Assembly (NCBI RefSeq): GCF_900112105.1
Contig: NZ_FOKV01000001.1
Coordinates: forward strand, 372,001 to 436,000
Direction: 5' to 3'
Source of the DNA: Zunongwangia mangrovi
GTDB lineage: Bacteria; Bacteroidota; Bacteroidia; Flavobacteriales; Flavobacteriaceae
Length of the DNA stretch: 64,000 nt
Shown here: positions 1 through 9,134 of the stretch, piece after piece
How the letters are laid out: the number at the start of each line of letters is the position of its first letter
Position numbering within the stretch: position 1 is the stretch's first letter
Notes under the pieces: model-generated
The model's input: the letters and a program-made list of their open reading frames with translations, nothing else
The model's database searches: none
What the model was told of the DNA's origin: nothing
Position numbers and translations under genes: made by a program

Positions 1-196
1 ATTTAACGGAATGCACTAAATTCTATTGTGTATCAGTGATTAATATTTTTTAAAACCATAACAATCAGATTCTTTGTTTTATTGATTTCTATTAAAAATT
101 CTCTCTAAAACCTTGTAAAATCGGCTAAAACCAGACAGAACTAAGCTTTAAACACGCTTCTTTAAGAAACATCTCTAAAATCACTAAAGTTAACTA

Positions 197-268
197 CCTC
201 GGGACAAGCCCACGAGGCATTCACTAGAGACAATTTTTTAATTTCGAGGCAAGCCTTGGAGTATTACA
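197..268. repeat. Two degenerate copies of a ~26 bp intergenic repeat
   Basis: Copies at 197-223 and 242-268 share the core CAAGCC flanked by CG-rich arms (CCTCG...CGAGG in the first, AGGC-AA-GCCT in the second). A third, close copy lies at 7054-7076, where 20 of 23 positions match 242-264. Each copy can fold into a small imperfect hairpin. The rest of 1-287 is A+T-rich and I see no gene in it. Confidence 0.45.
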
Positions 269-287
269 CCCGTTGGCGGTGCCAATA

Positions 288-321
288 AAAAAGGCGCTAA
301 TATTTACATTAGCGCCTTTTT
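288..321 (-). terminator. Intrinsic terminator, possibly bidirectional
   Basis: A perfect 14 bp stem (288-301 with 308-321) has the G+C core GGCGC, a 6 base loop, and A and T runs at its two ends. It lies 24 bases past the stop of the minus-strand DUF4382 gene and would end that transcript; transcription from the left could stop here too. Confidence 0.85.
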
Positions 322-345
322 CGATAATCTGTTTATAACATTTTT

Positions 346-1152
346 TTACTCCAGGAACAAAGTCTCCAAATCTGTAGTTTCATCGTCGTCTACTACAACA
401 TTATTTACAGTTAGATCATCTAATCCAGAGATTGGATCTGCTTCAACAGTGATTTGATAGGTTCCTTCTGGCACTCCGTAGAGCGCAAATTCACCTTCAG
501 CATTAGTATAAGCAGAAATACTATACGAAGCATTTGTTGCCGTTACTAAACTTCTAAACTCTGATGGGTGAACTTCTCCAACGATCATCCCGGCATCGTC
601 TCCCGCAGAGATTCTAATTACCGGGCGCAAAGTATAACCACCATTTCCCTGCGTTACGATAGATTCATCTACATCAAAATCCAGCACATAAAAATACTCT
701 TCACCAGGTTCTAATTCCTGATTAAGATTTAATTTTAAACCAGATTGCTGTGCACTTGGAGTTGCAAGCGGATATTCTTCGCCATTTTCCACGATCGTAT
801 TATCGTCTCCAAGAATTAATCGAATTTGCCCGGCATATCCGGCTTCAATTTCCTCATCGGCTAATAATTGCGATACTCCGCCGGTAAGCTCAAGTAGGTT
901 GTAAATTCCGGCTTCAGTATCTAAGCTTATCCAAGCTTCGTTTTCGTCGTCCTCGGCTCCGGTTTGCACCTGCACTTGTTCTACATCGATATTTACAGCC
1001 TCGTAATCTCCTGGCGCATCGACCATTCTTACCGAAATTCTGGCATCCCCTTCGGCCGCTCCAGATTCATCATCATCACTACACGAGCTTAAGGCAAGCC
1101 CCGTAAAAACAGCCAGACATAAAAATTTCAAATTAAAAAATTGCTTTCTCAT
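346..1152 (-). CDS. DUF4382 domain-containing lipoprotein
   Basis: Predicted surface or periplasmic lipoprotein of 268 residues. The signal peptide ends in the lipobox LALSSC with Cys24, followed by an Asp-rich tether. Residues ~35-180 match the DUF4382 pattern (ISVRMVDAPGDYEAVNIDV near the start), a beta-rich domain common in flavobacterial lipoproteins. Residues ~185-268 resemble a carboxypeptidase-regulatory-like beta sandwich (GEFALYGVPEGTYQITVEA). No catalytic residues are visible and the function is unknown. It is a single-gene unit with a strong terminator just downstream. The acidic composition would suit a marine or salt-exposed organism. The family call is fairly sure; any role in adhesion or binding is inference. 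Confidence 0.8.
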   Translation of the reverse strand: MRKQFFNLKFLCLAVFTGLALSSCSDDDESGAAEGDARISVRMVDAPGDYEAVNIDVEQVQVQTGAEDDENEAWISLDTEAGIYNLLELTGGVSQLLADEEIEAGYAGQIRLILGDDNTIVENGEEYPLATPSAQQSGLKLNLNQELEPGEEYFYVLDFDVDESIVTQGNGGYTLRPVIRISAGDDAGMIVGEVHPSEFRSLVTATNASYSISAYTNAEGEFALYGVPEGTYQITVEADPISGLDDLTVNNVVVDDDETTDLETLFLE

Positions 1153-1316
1153 AAAAATAGATTTGGTTTATTCAGGCTAAATAACGGCGCGAATTTTATT
1201 TCATTTTCAACTTTAATATTCCTTAACTCATTTTAACAAGATTATAAGTCTTATTGCTATACTTTACCCCCAAACTTGTAAATACTTTCTTAAATTAGAC
1301 TTCAAAAATTTTTGTG

Positions 1317-2066
1317 ATGAAAACTGCCTTAATAACAGGAGCAACAAGTGGAATAGGAAAAGAAACGGCCAGAGCTTTAGCCGGTGAAGCTTATCGTTTA
1401 ATTCTCTGCGGAAGAAGAGAAGGACGTTTAAATGAACTTAAAGAAGAGCTTGGTAAAAAAACTGAAGTATTATGCCTAAGCTTTGATGTTCGTGACAAAG
1501 AAGAAGTCTTTAAAAAGATCGAAAATTTACCTCCAGATTTCTCTAATATCGATATTCTAATTAACAATGCCGGAAATGCACATGGTTTAGATCCAATCCA
1601 AGACGGAGCCATAGAAGATTGGGAGGCGATGATAGATATTAATGTAAAAGGCTTGCTATATGTAAGCAAAGCGGTAATTCCGGGAATGATCGAAAGAAAA
1701 TCTGGACATATCATAAACATAGGTTCTACAGCAGGGAAAGAAGTATACCCTAATGGAAATGTATATTGCGCCAGCAAACATGCGGTAGATGCGATTAACC
1801 AGGGAATGCGTATCGATCTTAACGGCAAGGGAATTCGCGTTGGTGCTATAAACCCCGGACTTGTAGAAACCGAATTTAGTGACGTAAGATTTAAAGGAGA
1901 TAGCGAGAAAGCAAAAAAAGTATATCAGGGTTTTGAGGCTTTACGTCCAGAAGATATTGCAGATATCATTCGGTTTGTGGTAACACGACCTTACCATGTT
2001 AATATTGCAGATCTAATAGTGATGTGTACCGCACAGGCAAGTAGCACTATTGTAGACAAACAATGA
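1317..2066 (+). CDS. Short-chain dehydrogenase/reductase (SDR), YdfG-like
   Basis: Classical NAD(P)-dependent oxidoreductase of 249 residues. The N-terminal Rossmann motif TGATSGIG, the NNAG motif, the catalytic Ser in NIGSTAG and the YCASK (YxxxK) pair are all present. The sequence resembles the YdfG group, which oxidises L-allo-threonine, serine and 3-hydroxy acids, but the substrate cannot be read from sequence. The open frame extends to a GTG at 1314; the ATG at 1317 is the more likely start. It heads a tight three-gene unit: its TGA is one base before the next ATG, and the third gene follows just as closely. Co-transcription with an AlbA_2 protein and a metallophosphatase is therefore likely. 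Confidence 0.88.
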   Translation: MKTALITGATSGIGKETARALAGEAYRLILCGRREGRLNELKEELGKKTEVLCLSFDVRDKEEVFKKIENLPPDFSNIDILINNAGNAHGLDPIQDGAIEDWEAMIDINVKGLLYVSKAVIPGMIERKSGHIINIGSTAGKEVYPNGNVYCASKHAVDAINQGMRIDLNGKGIRVGAINPGLVETEFSDVRFKGDSEKAKKVYQGFEALRPEDIADIIRFVVTRPYHVNIADLIVMCTAQASSTIVDKQ

Positions 2067-2067
2067 T

Positions 2068-3204
2068 ATGATCAATAAACGCCTTCTTATTAAAAACCTT
2101 TTGGCGCATAATGACGAAAACAGTTTTTATGATAAAAAACTGCAACTTAACATTAGCGAAAAAGAGGGGAAGGCGAAGTTTCTAAAACATATTTGTGCAC
2201 TGGCAAACTCTAACCCAAAAAACAACTCGTATATCGTTATTGGGGTTAGAGATGAGGACAATCAGATTATTGGGATCGATTTTTTTGATGACAGTAAGAT
2301 TCAAAATCTAATTAATGCCTATCTAAGCAATCCGCCCAAGGTGATGTACGAGAATATTCCGTTTCCTCACCTTCCAGATCATTTGGTGGTTGGGCTGGTT
2401 ACCATTCGCCCTAATAATGGAAAAATATGTTCGCTGCGAAAAAATATATGGAAGTATTACGGCGGATCGATCTTTCTTAGGGACGGAAGCATAAGTATGC
2501 CCAAAGATTTTGATATTAAAATTGAAGATGAAAATTCTGAAGTTGTTGCTTCCATCGAAAAACACGCACAAAACAATATCGAACTAACATTAAACGGCGT
2601 TTTCGATTTTATTAATCACCACAAAAAACTGAATCCTACTTACCAGGTTTTTAAAGAATATTTTGTGGTTTGCTGGGCGGGAAAGAAAAAATATGCAAAA
2701 GGCGAACTTTATTTTAGCCGGGTAGATATCGCTTTAATAAACGAACAGGTAAAATTATTTTATTCAGATTTAGATGAAGTAAGTATCACTTCAGATGCTA
2801 ACAGTTTTAAAATCCTGGAGTATGTTCATCTTGGTGTTCCCAATAGCTATCGTTATTATCCTTTAGAAGAAGTCACAATTCATTTTAAAGATAACGCTAC
2901 TTACGAGATCCAAAGTGAACTGGTATTCGAGCCACCACAATTCGACAAAAACACACTTTATCATATCTACAATAGCAACAATATGCTTTTAGAGCGTCTA
3001 AAAAAATTGCTTCCGCTTACTAAAAACCAGCGAAAGGATGTTAAAAACCTACCTTCAACCTATTTGCTTTGTTACCTTAACGGCTTCGGCGAAGCGATGG
3101 AAAAACTGGAAGAAGCAAAACCATTCCTAAAAAAGTACAGCAGCGAAGCCTATCACTATTATAAAGAGAGTACACGAATTTTAAGAAAAGTAAAATATAG
3201 TTAG
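2068..3204 (+). CDS. AlbA_2 (Schlafen-type) putative DNA-binding protein
   Basis: A 378-residue protein. Its N-terminal ~130 residues match the AlbA_2 fold, formerly called 'divergent AAA/AAA_4': a region around ICALANSNP, then IVIGVRDEDNQIIGID, then a strand-rich stretch. In other proteins this fold binds nucleic acid, or in Schlafens forms part of an RNase. The C-terminal ~240 residues match nothing I recognise; they are mixed helix and strand, with a Lys-rich helical end. No signal peptide or membrane segment. It starts one base after the SDR stop and ends one base before the phosphatase start, so translation is probably coupled. The biological role is unknown. Confidence 0.7.
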   Translation: MINKRLLIKNLLAHNDENSFYDKKLQLNISEKEGKAKFLKHICALANSNPKNNSYIVIGVRDEDNQIIGIDFFDDSKIQNLINAYLSNPPKVMYENIPFPHLPDHLVVGLVTIRPNNGKICSLRKNIWKYYGGSIFLRDGSISMPKDFDIKIEDENSEVVASIEKHAQNNIELTLNGVFDFINHHKKLNPTYQVFKEYFVVCWAGKKKYAKGELYFSRVDIALINEQVKLFYSDLDEVSITSDANSFKILEYVHLGVPNSYRYYPLEEVTIHFKDNATYEIQSELVFEPPQFDKNTLYHIYNSNNMLLERLKKLLPLTKNQRKDVKNLPSTYLLCYLNGFGEAMEKLEEAKPFLKKYSSEAYHYYKESTRILRKVKYS

Positions 3205-3205
3205 C

Positions 3206-3937
3206 ATGGGTAGAACGCTAGCCATTGGCGATATACACGGGGGATTAAAAGCATTAAAACAATTATTACACGATATAGTAAAAATAACTGCAGAAGATAC
3301 GATCATTTTCCTGGGAGACTATGTAGATGGCTGGAGTGAATCTGCACAAGTAGTTTCTTATTTAATTGAACTTGGCAAAGAATTCGATTGTATTTTTATG
3401 CGAGGAAATCATGACGATCTTACGCATCAATACCTAAAAAACGGAACGATGACCGATCGTTGGGTGATGCATGGTGGGCAAAGTAGCATCGATGGGTATG
3501 CAAAACTATCTTCTGAAGAAATAGAGCAACATTTACGTTTCTTTTCTGAAATGCAAAATTATTATGTAGACGACCAAAATCGACTATTTGTGCATGCGGG
3601 GTTTACCAATTTACATGGCCCGGAAAGTGAATATTATGACACCGGTTTTTACTGGGATCGCACGTTATGGGAAATGGCGTTGGCATTAGATACCTCTATC
3701 GAAGAAACCAGCGATCTTTATCCTAAACGACTACAGATCTTTAAAGAGATTTTTATTGGGCACACCCCCGTTACCAGGATTGGAGAGACTTTCCCGGTAA
3801 ATAAAGCCAATATTTGGAATGTAGATACCGGTGCTGCTTTTAAAGGAAGTATTTCTGCGCTAGAAGTAAACACTAAGGAAGTTTGGCAAAGCGATCCTGT
3901 ATACACTTTATATCCAAATGAGAACGGAAGAAATTAA
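3206..3937 (+). CDS. Metallophosphoesterase, PPP-type serine/threonine phosphatase
   Basis: A 243-residue calcineurin-like phosphatase with a two-metal site. The signature blocks are all present: GDIHG at residues 8-12, GDYVDG at 37-42, GNHD at 67-70, then FVHAGF and IGHTPV, which supply the later metal-binding histidines. This set is typical of bacterial PPP phosphatases (lambda phosphatase, PrpA/PrpB, ApaH-like). The substrate could be phosphoproteins or nucleotides and cannot be settled from sequence. It is the last gene of the SDR-AlbA_2-phosphatase unit. No terminator is visible in the A+T-rich 165 bases that follow. Confidence 0.9.
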   Translation: MGRTLAIGDIHGGLKALKQLLHDIVKITAEDTIIFLGDYVDGWSESAQVVSYLIELGKEFDCIFMRGNHDDLTHQYLKNGTMTDRWVMHGGQSSIDGYAKLSSEEIEQHLRFFSEMQNYYVDDQNRLFVHAGFTNLHGPESEYYDTGFYWDRTLWEMALALDTSIEETSDLYPKRLQIFKEIFIGHTPVTRIGETFPVNKANIWNVDTGAAFKGSISALEVNTKEVWQSDPVYTLYPNENGRN

Positions 3938-4102
3938 AAGAATACCACAAAATATTTAGCACTTTGTAATTCAATGTATTTCCCTTTAATTTGCAAACCG
4001 TGTATTAGTAGATTAATTACTAGCATGATTATTGCATTTTATATTGCTAACAACTCTGTAAATAAGATAAAAATTCTTAATTTACAGTAACATACAAAAA
4101 TA

Positions 4103-5107
4103 ATGGCCCTAGAAAACATAAGACTTGAAGTGATGAAAACTATCGAAAGTAAAGTAGATGGTTTTATTGACCAATATCTGATTCCCGTCGATGATATTTG
4201 GCAACCAACAGATCTTTTGCCTAATCTACAAGGGGAAGAAGGACTGGAGAACGTTAAACAAATACGTGAAGAAGCAAAAGAATTAGGTTATGATTTTTGG
4301 GTGGTACTTGTAGCAGATATGGTTACTGAAGAAGCCCTGCCTACTTACGAAAGCTGGCTTATGGATGTAGAAGGTGTAGACCAGCAACGTCGTGCCGATG
4401 GTGAACAAAACCCTTGGTCTAAATGGGTAAGACACTGGACGGGTGAAGAAAATCGTCACGGTGACGCATTAAACAAATATCTTTATTTATCGGGTCGTGT
4501 AAACATGCGCGAAATAGAAAAAACCACACAACATTTAATTAATGATGGTTTTGATATTGGTACCGGTAGAGATCCTTATAAAAACTTCGTTTATACCAGT
4601 TTCCAGGAATTAGCAACAAATATTTCTCACAAGCGAGTGGGACAGTTAGCTAAGAAAAAAGGAAATAAAATGCTGGGAAAAATGTGTAATATCATCGCAG
4701 GAGACGAAATGCGCCACTATATGGCCTATCGTGAATTTGTGAAAACTATTTTTGAGCACGATCCTAGCGAAATGATGTTAGCATTTCACGACATGATGAA
4801 AAAGAAGATCGTTATGCCAGCGCAGTTTTTAAGAGAAAGTGGCGAAGGTATTGCACAGGCTTTCGAAAATTTCTCGAATGCAGCACAACGTCTTGGTGTT
4901 TATACCACTTACGATTATATCGAGATCCTTAAGAAACTAAATGCTTACTGGGAGATCGATAAAATGAGAGCGCTTACCGATGAAGCTGAAAAAGCTCGTG
5001 ATTATTTAATGAAATTACCAGATAGAATGACGAGAATCGCAGATCGTATTGCAATTCCGCAAGATCAATATACTTTTAAATGGGTAGAAAATAACGGAAT
5101 TATCTAA
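4103..5107 (+). CDS. Acyl-[acyl-carrier-protein] desaturase
   Basis: Soluble di-iron fatty-acid desaturase of 334 residues, of the plant stearoyl-ACP desaturase (FA_desaturase_2) family. It introduces a cis double bond into ACP-bound acyl chains. The two iron-binding motifs are clear: E115-E116-N-R-H119 and D201-E202-M-R-H205, with E169 (SFQEL) and E77 as likely further ligands. The length suits the family. It is monocistronic, with a strong terminator 18 bases after the stop. Lack of membrane segments separates it from DesA/DesC-type desaturases. A role in unsaturated lipid synthesis and cold adaptation is the usual inference. Confidence 0.92.
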   Translation: MALENIRLEVMKTIESKVDGFIDQYLIPVDDIWQPTDLLPNLQGEEGLENVKQIREEAKELGYDFWVVLVADMVTEEALPTYESWLMDVEGVDQQRRADGEQNPWSKWVRHWTGEENRHGDALNKYLYLSGRVNMREIEKTTQHLINDGFDIGTGRDPYKNFVYTSFQELATNISHKRVGQLAKKKGNKMLGKMCNIIAGDEMRHYMAYREFVKTIFEHDPSEMMLAFHDMMKKKIVMPAQFLRESGEGIAQAFENFSNAAQRLGVYTTYDYIEILKKLNAYWEIDKMRALTDEAEKARDYLMKLPDRMTRIADRIAIPQDQYTFKWVENNGII

Positions 5108-5125
5108 TTCTGAATAGAAAATAAG

Positions 5126-5155
5126 AAAGTCCGCTTAGCAGCGGACTTTTATTTT
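5126..5155 (+). terminator. Intrinsic terminator of the desaturase gene
   Basis: A 9 bp G+C-rich stem (AAAGTCCGC at 5126-5134 with its complement at 5141-5149) is followed by TTTTATTTTT. The convergent DUF1232 gene ends at 5175, so it may serve both directions. Confidence 0.88.
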
Positions 5156-5174
5156 TCTGAACACTTTTTATTTT

Positions 5175-5567
5175 TTACGATTTCGCATCTTTCCAAACCT
5201 TATAAGCCGCAAGATCTCTCTCGATCAAACTAAGGCAAAAAGCAATTACCGCAGCATCATCTAAATATCCAATTACCGGGATAAAATCTGGAATTAAATC
5301 AATTGGCGACAACACATACAACAAAGCAGCACCTACCGCAGCAACAATGTTAAACGGAATTTCGCGATATTCGCCACTTGCATAATCACGCACCAAACTA
5401 AATAATATCTGCGCATCATCAAAATAACGGCGCAACGCATTCTTATTTTCAAACTTAGATTTTATTTCCTCCTCGTCCTCCAGAACGCGATCTACATCTT
5501 CTTCCTTAAAATCTTCCTGTTTCTTTTTATGCTCTTCCTCGATTGTGTCTTTACTGAAAATGCTCAT
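5175..5567 (-). CDS. DUF1232 / YkvA family membrane protein
   Basis: A 130-residue protein with the DUF1232 core at residues ~73-112: a hydrophobic segment followed by LSPIDLIPDFIPVIGYLDDA, the family's hallmark. The N-terminal ~45 residues are highly charged (Glu/Lys/Asp), probably helical and cytoplasmic. The family is widespread and has no assigned biochemical role. The gene stands alone, convergent with the desaturase. Confidence 0.88.
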   Translation of the reverse strand: MSIFSKDTIEEEHKKKQEDFKEEDVDRVLEDEEEIKSKFENKNALRRYFDDAQILFSLVRDYASGEYREIPFNIVAAVGAALLYVLSPIDLIPDFIPVIGYLDDAAVIAFCLSLIERDLAAYKVWKDAKS

Positions 5568-5800
5568 TGTTGATTTTTTAATTGAAGCTCCAAATTAAAA
5601 AAATTATAGCAGACGACTATCCAAGTTATCATTGTTTTAAGACTTAACCTAAACTGAAGTTATACGTTTTTGGCAGCTACTTTTAGAATTCGTTTTGAAA
5701 ATCCCCTGTTTCATCCTGAAAAACCCTGGTTTCGAATTATTTGAAACAATCAAAAGTCAATATTCGATATTTTTAAACTCTATTTTTTAAGTTCATCACT

Positions 5801-7015
5801 ATGGCAATATCGATCAACATCTACAGTATTCTTTTTTCAAAAAACATTCAAAAATCTTTAATTCTGATGCTATTTTTCTTCGGAAGTTTTACCGCTTTTG
5901 GACAACATTCAGACTGTAATTGTATTTCAGCATTAGAGGAGATTTCAGCATTAATTCAGCATTCAAAAAGCTATAAAATTCAGATTAAAAAAGAAAATCG
6001 AGAACAGGAATTTCAGCAATGGAAAGAAAAAATTATCACTGAAATTAAACAAGATGAGCTTAGCGAATACTTTTGTGCCGGGTATTTGCAAAAATATGCC
6101 TCATTTATCAAAGATCGGCACAACCAGATTTATAAGGTTCCAGAAGATCTTGCTGAAAATATCCCGACTTACAAAAAGAGCATCGACACCACCAAAATTG
6201 AGGATAATATCTCCGGAATTTATCACGCTGGTAGAGATCAAATTTTTCTAAAAAAAGAAAATGACAGTTTATGGCTTGGAATTACTTTGAAATCGGCTTC
6301 TGAAGGATGGAAAAAAGGAAAAATGAGGCTGAAAATCAACAAAACTGAAGATGGAAGCTTTGAGATCTTCGAGTTTTTCGCGAACGGAATTCTTTCGTAT
6401 CAAAATAATATCAAAATCGAAAATGGACGAATTCAGGGTACTTTTTGGAACAAAGCCAATCAATACTTTTTTCATGTAAATCACGAACAGAATTTCAATT
6501 TTAGATCGATAAATGCCGACTTTGATTATATAGGTATCAAAACTTTAAGCAGAACCCGAAATTTGATGAAAGAAGCACAGGTTTTTTACGAAGATCATCT
6601 TGAAAAGCTTAGCAAAGAAAACCTGATCATCGATTTAAGAAACAATGCCGGCGGCGCTATAAAACAGGCTGAACCACTGATAAAATCACTTCAAAAAAAC
6701 GAGAATATCAGGCATATATTCGTACTGATTAATTTTAAAACTGCCAGTGCAGCCGAACTTGTTGCTCTTCAGCTAAAAAAAGATAAACGAAGTATCATTG
6801 CAGGCGAAAATTCTCGCGGTATGTTGGAATATGGCTATGGAAATAAATCTTTTTCAGCAAAAACAGACTGTTTAGGCTTTAATGTTAGTTTTTCAACCAA
6901 ACATGAAAACAATAATTTACACCAATACGAAACCAAGGGAATCACACCAGATCTTTACCTGCAAAACACTTCGAATTGGATCGACCAGATCGTGGAATTT
7001 AGCAAACTTCCTTAG
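5801..7015 (+). CDS. S41 family peptidase-like protein, secreted
   Basis: A 404-residue exported protein with an N-terminal signal (hydrophobic run around residues 18-33, ending TAFGQ). The C-terminal half carries S41 landmarks: DLRNNAGG from residue 278 and the serine motif TASAAE with Ser316 as presumed nucleophile. The Lys-containing GKG block of CtpA/Prc proteases, expected ~25 residues later, is replaced by GENSRGMLEYGYG, closer to tricorn-core and IRBP-like S41 members. No PDZ domain is evident; residues ~40-270 are unassigned. A Cys pair (CNC) follows the signal sequence. Activity as a protease is likely but not certain. Confidence 0.72.
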   Translation: MAISINIYSILFSKNIQKSLILMLFFFGSFTAFGQHSDCNCISALEEISALIQHSKSYKIQIKKENREQEFQQWKEKIITEIKQDELSEYFCAGYLQKYASFIKDRHNQIYKVPEDLAENIPTYKKSIDTTKIEDNISGIYHAGRDQIFLKKENDSLWLGITLKSASEGWKKGKMRLKINKTEDGSFEIFEFFANGILSYQNNIKIENGRIQGTFWNKANQYFFHVNHEQNFNFRSINADFDYIGIKTLSRTRNLMKEAQVFYEDHLEKLSKENLIIDLRNNAGGAIKQAEPLIKSLQKNENIRHIFVLINFKTASAAELVALQLKKDKRSIIAGENSRGMLEYGYGNKSFSAKTDCLGFNVSFSTKHENNNLHQYETKGITPDLYLQNTSNWIDQIVEFSKLP

Positions 7016-7053
7016 AGCAATCCAAAAAGCATTTATTAGAAAATTTGTTCTTC

Positions 7054-7076
7054 TTTCGAGGCAATCCTTAGAATAT
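7054..7076. repeat. Third copy of the short CAAGCC-type repeat
   Basis: 20 of 23 bases match 242-264. It is followed by an ATCTCGATTTTCGAGA hairpin at 7079-7094. It lies in the 214-base gap between the peptidase and DUF5694 genes. Confidence 0.4.
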
Positions 7077-7229
7077 AAAATCTCGATTTTCGAGAAAAGC
7101 AATCAGCTTTCAAAAAATTGATTGTATAAATAACCAATTTCATCCTATAAAATTGGGGGGTTTGTTTTTTCTCAAAAATAAAAAGGAAGAGGCTTTATAG
7201 TTTTGAGGCAAATCAAATAACGAACAGTT

Positions 7230-8093
7230 ATGAAAAGTATTCTTATTTCAATTTTAATCAGTTTTATTTCTTCCCAATTATTCTCGCAGAGCGATTTTAA
7301 AGATCCAGATGAATTTCTTCGGAAAGGTGAGCAGGTTCCAAAAGTACTTTTAGTGGGGAGTTTTCATTTTAATTATCCGGGGCTTGATGTCCACAAAGCT
7401 GCTGAAGATCAGAAAGTCAATATTTACTCTGAAAAACGCCAAAAAGAACTTCAGGAATTATTGGACTACATCAGTAAATTTAAACCCACCAAGATCATGA
7501 TTGAAACTTATAATTCCTCAAAATTTATAAAAAACTGGAAAGCATACAAGTCAGGAAAAGCTGAACTTTACGCTAGTGAACGAAGCCAAATTGGAATGCG
7601 ATTGGCAGATCGTTTTGGGCTGGACACAATTTATGGTGTGGATAGTGGGGATCTACTGTATAAAACTACACGAACAAAAGAATTCTCCAATACAAATTCG
7701 TATCTGGATAGTATTGCAAACCGACATTATTTTGGAGGAGATGACGAGATGATGAAACGCTATAAAAATTTCTATGCCTATAAAGACACTTTAGCGTTTC
7801 AAAACAGCTTATTAGAAACATTTAAATACATGAATTCGGATAAGGTTTTAGATCGCGCTTTTGGGGCATATATTTCAGGCGGACAGTTTACTTCAGAAGA
7901 AATGGAAGGTCCCGATGCACTTTCAATGTTATGGATGAACCGTAATCTTAGAATTTTTAGAAAGATCCAAAGAATTGAACATACTCCAGATGACCGGATT
8001 CTGGTAATTTTTGGTGCAGCCCACATAGCAATTTTAAACTGGCTTTACGAGAGCACACCAGAATTTGAACTGGTAAAATTCAACGAGCTTTAA
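7230..8093 (+). CDS. DUF5694 domain-containing secreted protein
   Basis: A 287-residue protein with a signal peptide (residues 1-~20, ending LFSQ). The pattern VGSFHFNYPG, then IMIETYNS, then a C-terminal VIFGAAHIAIL matches DUF5694, a family related to the TraB/GumN erythromycin-esterase-like fold in which scattered His and Glu residues line a putative metal site. The enzymatic activity is unproven. Its stop lies 24 bases before the LytS-type kinase gene, so it may be co-transcribed with the two-component pair and could be an exported target or sensor partner of that system. Confidence 0.72.
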   Translation: MKSILISILISFISSQLFSQSDFKDPDEFLRKGEQVPKVLLVGSFHFNYPGLDVHKAAEDQKVNIYSEKRQKELQELLDYISKFKPTKIMIETYNSSKFIKNWKAYKSGKAELYASERSQIGMRLADRFGLDTIYGVDSGDLLYKTTRTKEFSNTNSYLDSIANRHYFGGDDEMMKRYKNFYAYKDTLAFQNSLLETFKYMNSDKVLDRAFGAYISGGQFTSEEMEGPDALSMLWMNRNLRIFRKIQRIEHTPDDRILVIFGAAHIAILNWLYESTPEFELVKFNEL

Positions 8094-8117
8094 GAATTAT
8101 TAGTTACTTTACCCAAT

Positions 8118-9134
8118 ATGACCAAAAAGCAGGAAATCACATATCATATTATCTTTTGGTTACTCTTTTTTGCAATGGACGTGTTTGCAGAAATTGTGCT
8201 TCAGGGTTTTACAAAATTTAATTTGCGTGACCTGGAATTCACAATTTTGCAAGTGAGTTTGTTTTACCTGGTGTATAGTTTTATTGCACCCAAAACAATT
8301 CCGCAGAAAAAATGGGGATTGCTGTTCTTAGGGCTCATTTTTAGTTTGCTGTATTTCGCCGGAATACGCTATTTATTAGAAGAAGTGATCTTATACACTT
8401 TTACCGGTGAGCACAATTATTATCCTAATTCGCGCAAACCATTATTCTATATTTTCGATAATTCGTACTACGCAATCAGGATATTTTTACTGAGTTTGAT
8501 CTTTTATTTCGTAAAATATCAGTTCAGTATTAATCAAAAGATCAGCGAGCTGAGTTTAGGAAAAAAACAGGCTGAACTTCAGATTTTAAAGTCGCAGTTG
8601 AGTCCGCATTTTTTATTCAATACTCTCAACAGTTTTTATGCTGATGCTTTGGTGGTAGACGAAAAACTTAGCGATGATATTTTAAAATTGTCTGAAATGT
8701 TACGTTATATCACCTACGAAAACGAAGATGAATACGTGTTACTGAAAGACGAAATTCATTTTATAAATAACTATATTAATCTATTTCAGCGACGGTTTTC
8801 GAATCAGCTTTTTATAAAAACCACTTTTCCAGATCAGGTTGGGAGCGAGAAAATCCCGGCTTTGCTTTTAATTCACTTTGTAGAAAATGTTTTTAAACAC
8901 GGCATTTTGAATCAGCCGGAAAAACCTGTAAATATCCTATTGAAAATCGATAAAAATCAGCTTCATTTTAAGGTTGAAAACTATTTTAAATCCCAGGAAA
9001 ATTATGATGAATCTGGTATTGGGTACAAGAATATCGAGCAGCGCCTCGCTTTGCTTTTCGGCAAAAACTATAGTTTAGAACATTTCAGCAAAGACGATCG
9101 TTATTTTGTAAACCTTCAATTTCCTCTCAAATAA
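8118..9134 (+). CDS. LytS/AlgZ-type sensor histidine kinase
   Basis: A 338-residue membrane kinase of the His_kinase family. Four hydrophobic segments occupy residues ~10-135 and form the membrane sensor. A short linker leads to the phosphoacceptor motif SPHFLFNTLN with His164. The C-terminal ATPase-like part carries HFVENVFKHG (N box) and a degenerate GIGYKNIEQRL (G box). No extracytoplasmic domain is large enough for ligand binding, so the signal is probably sensed in the membrane. The stop codon shares one base with the ATG of the response regulator, which is its obvious partner. Confidence 0.93.
   Translation: MTKKQEITYHIIFWLLFFAMDVFAEIVLQGFTKFNLRDLEFTILQVSLFYLVYSFIAPKTIPQKKWGLLFLGLIFSLLYFAGIRYLLEEVILYTFTGEHNYYPNSRKPLFYIFDNSYYAIRIFLLSLIFYFVKYQFSINQKISELSLGKKQAELQILKSQLSPHFLFNTLNSFYADALVVDEKLSDDILKLSEMLRYITYENEDEYVLLKDEIHFINNYINLFQRRFSNQLFIKTTFPDQVGSEKIPALLLIHFVENVFKHGILNQPEKPVNILLKIDKNQLHFKVENYFKSQENYDESGIGYKNIEQRLALLFGKNYSLEHFSKDDRYFVNLQFPLK

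Noticed and set aside
1391-1828. 145-residue minus-strand frame inside the SDR gene
   Set aside because: Lies wholly inside a well-supported gene on the other strand and shows no domain or signal.
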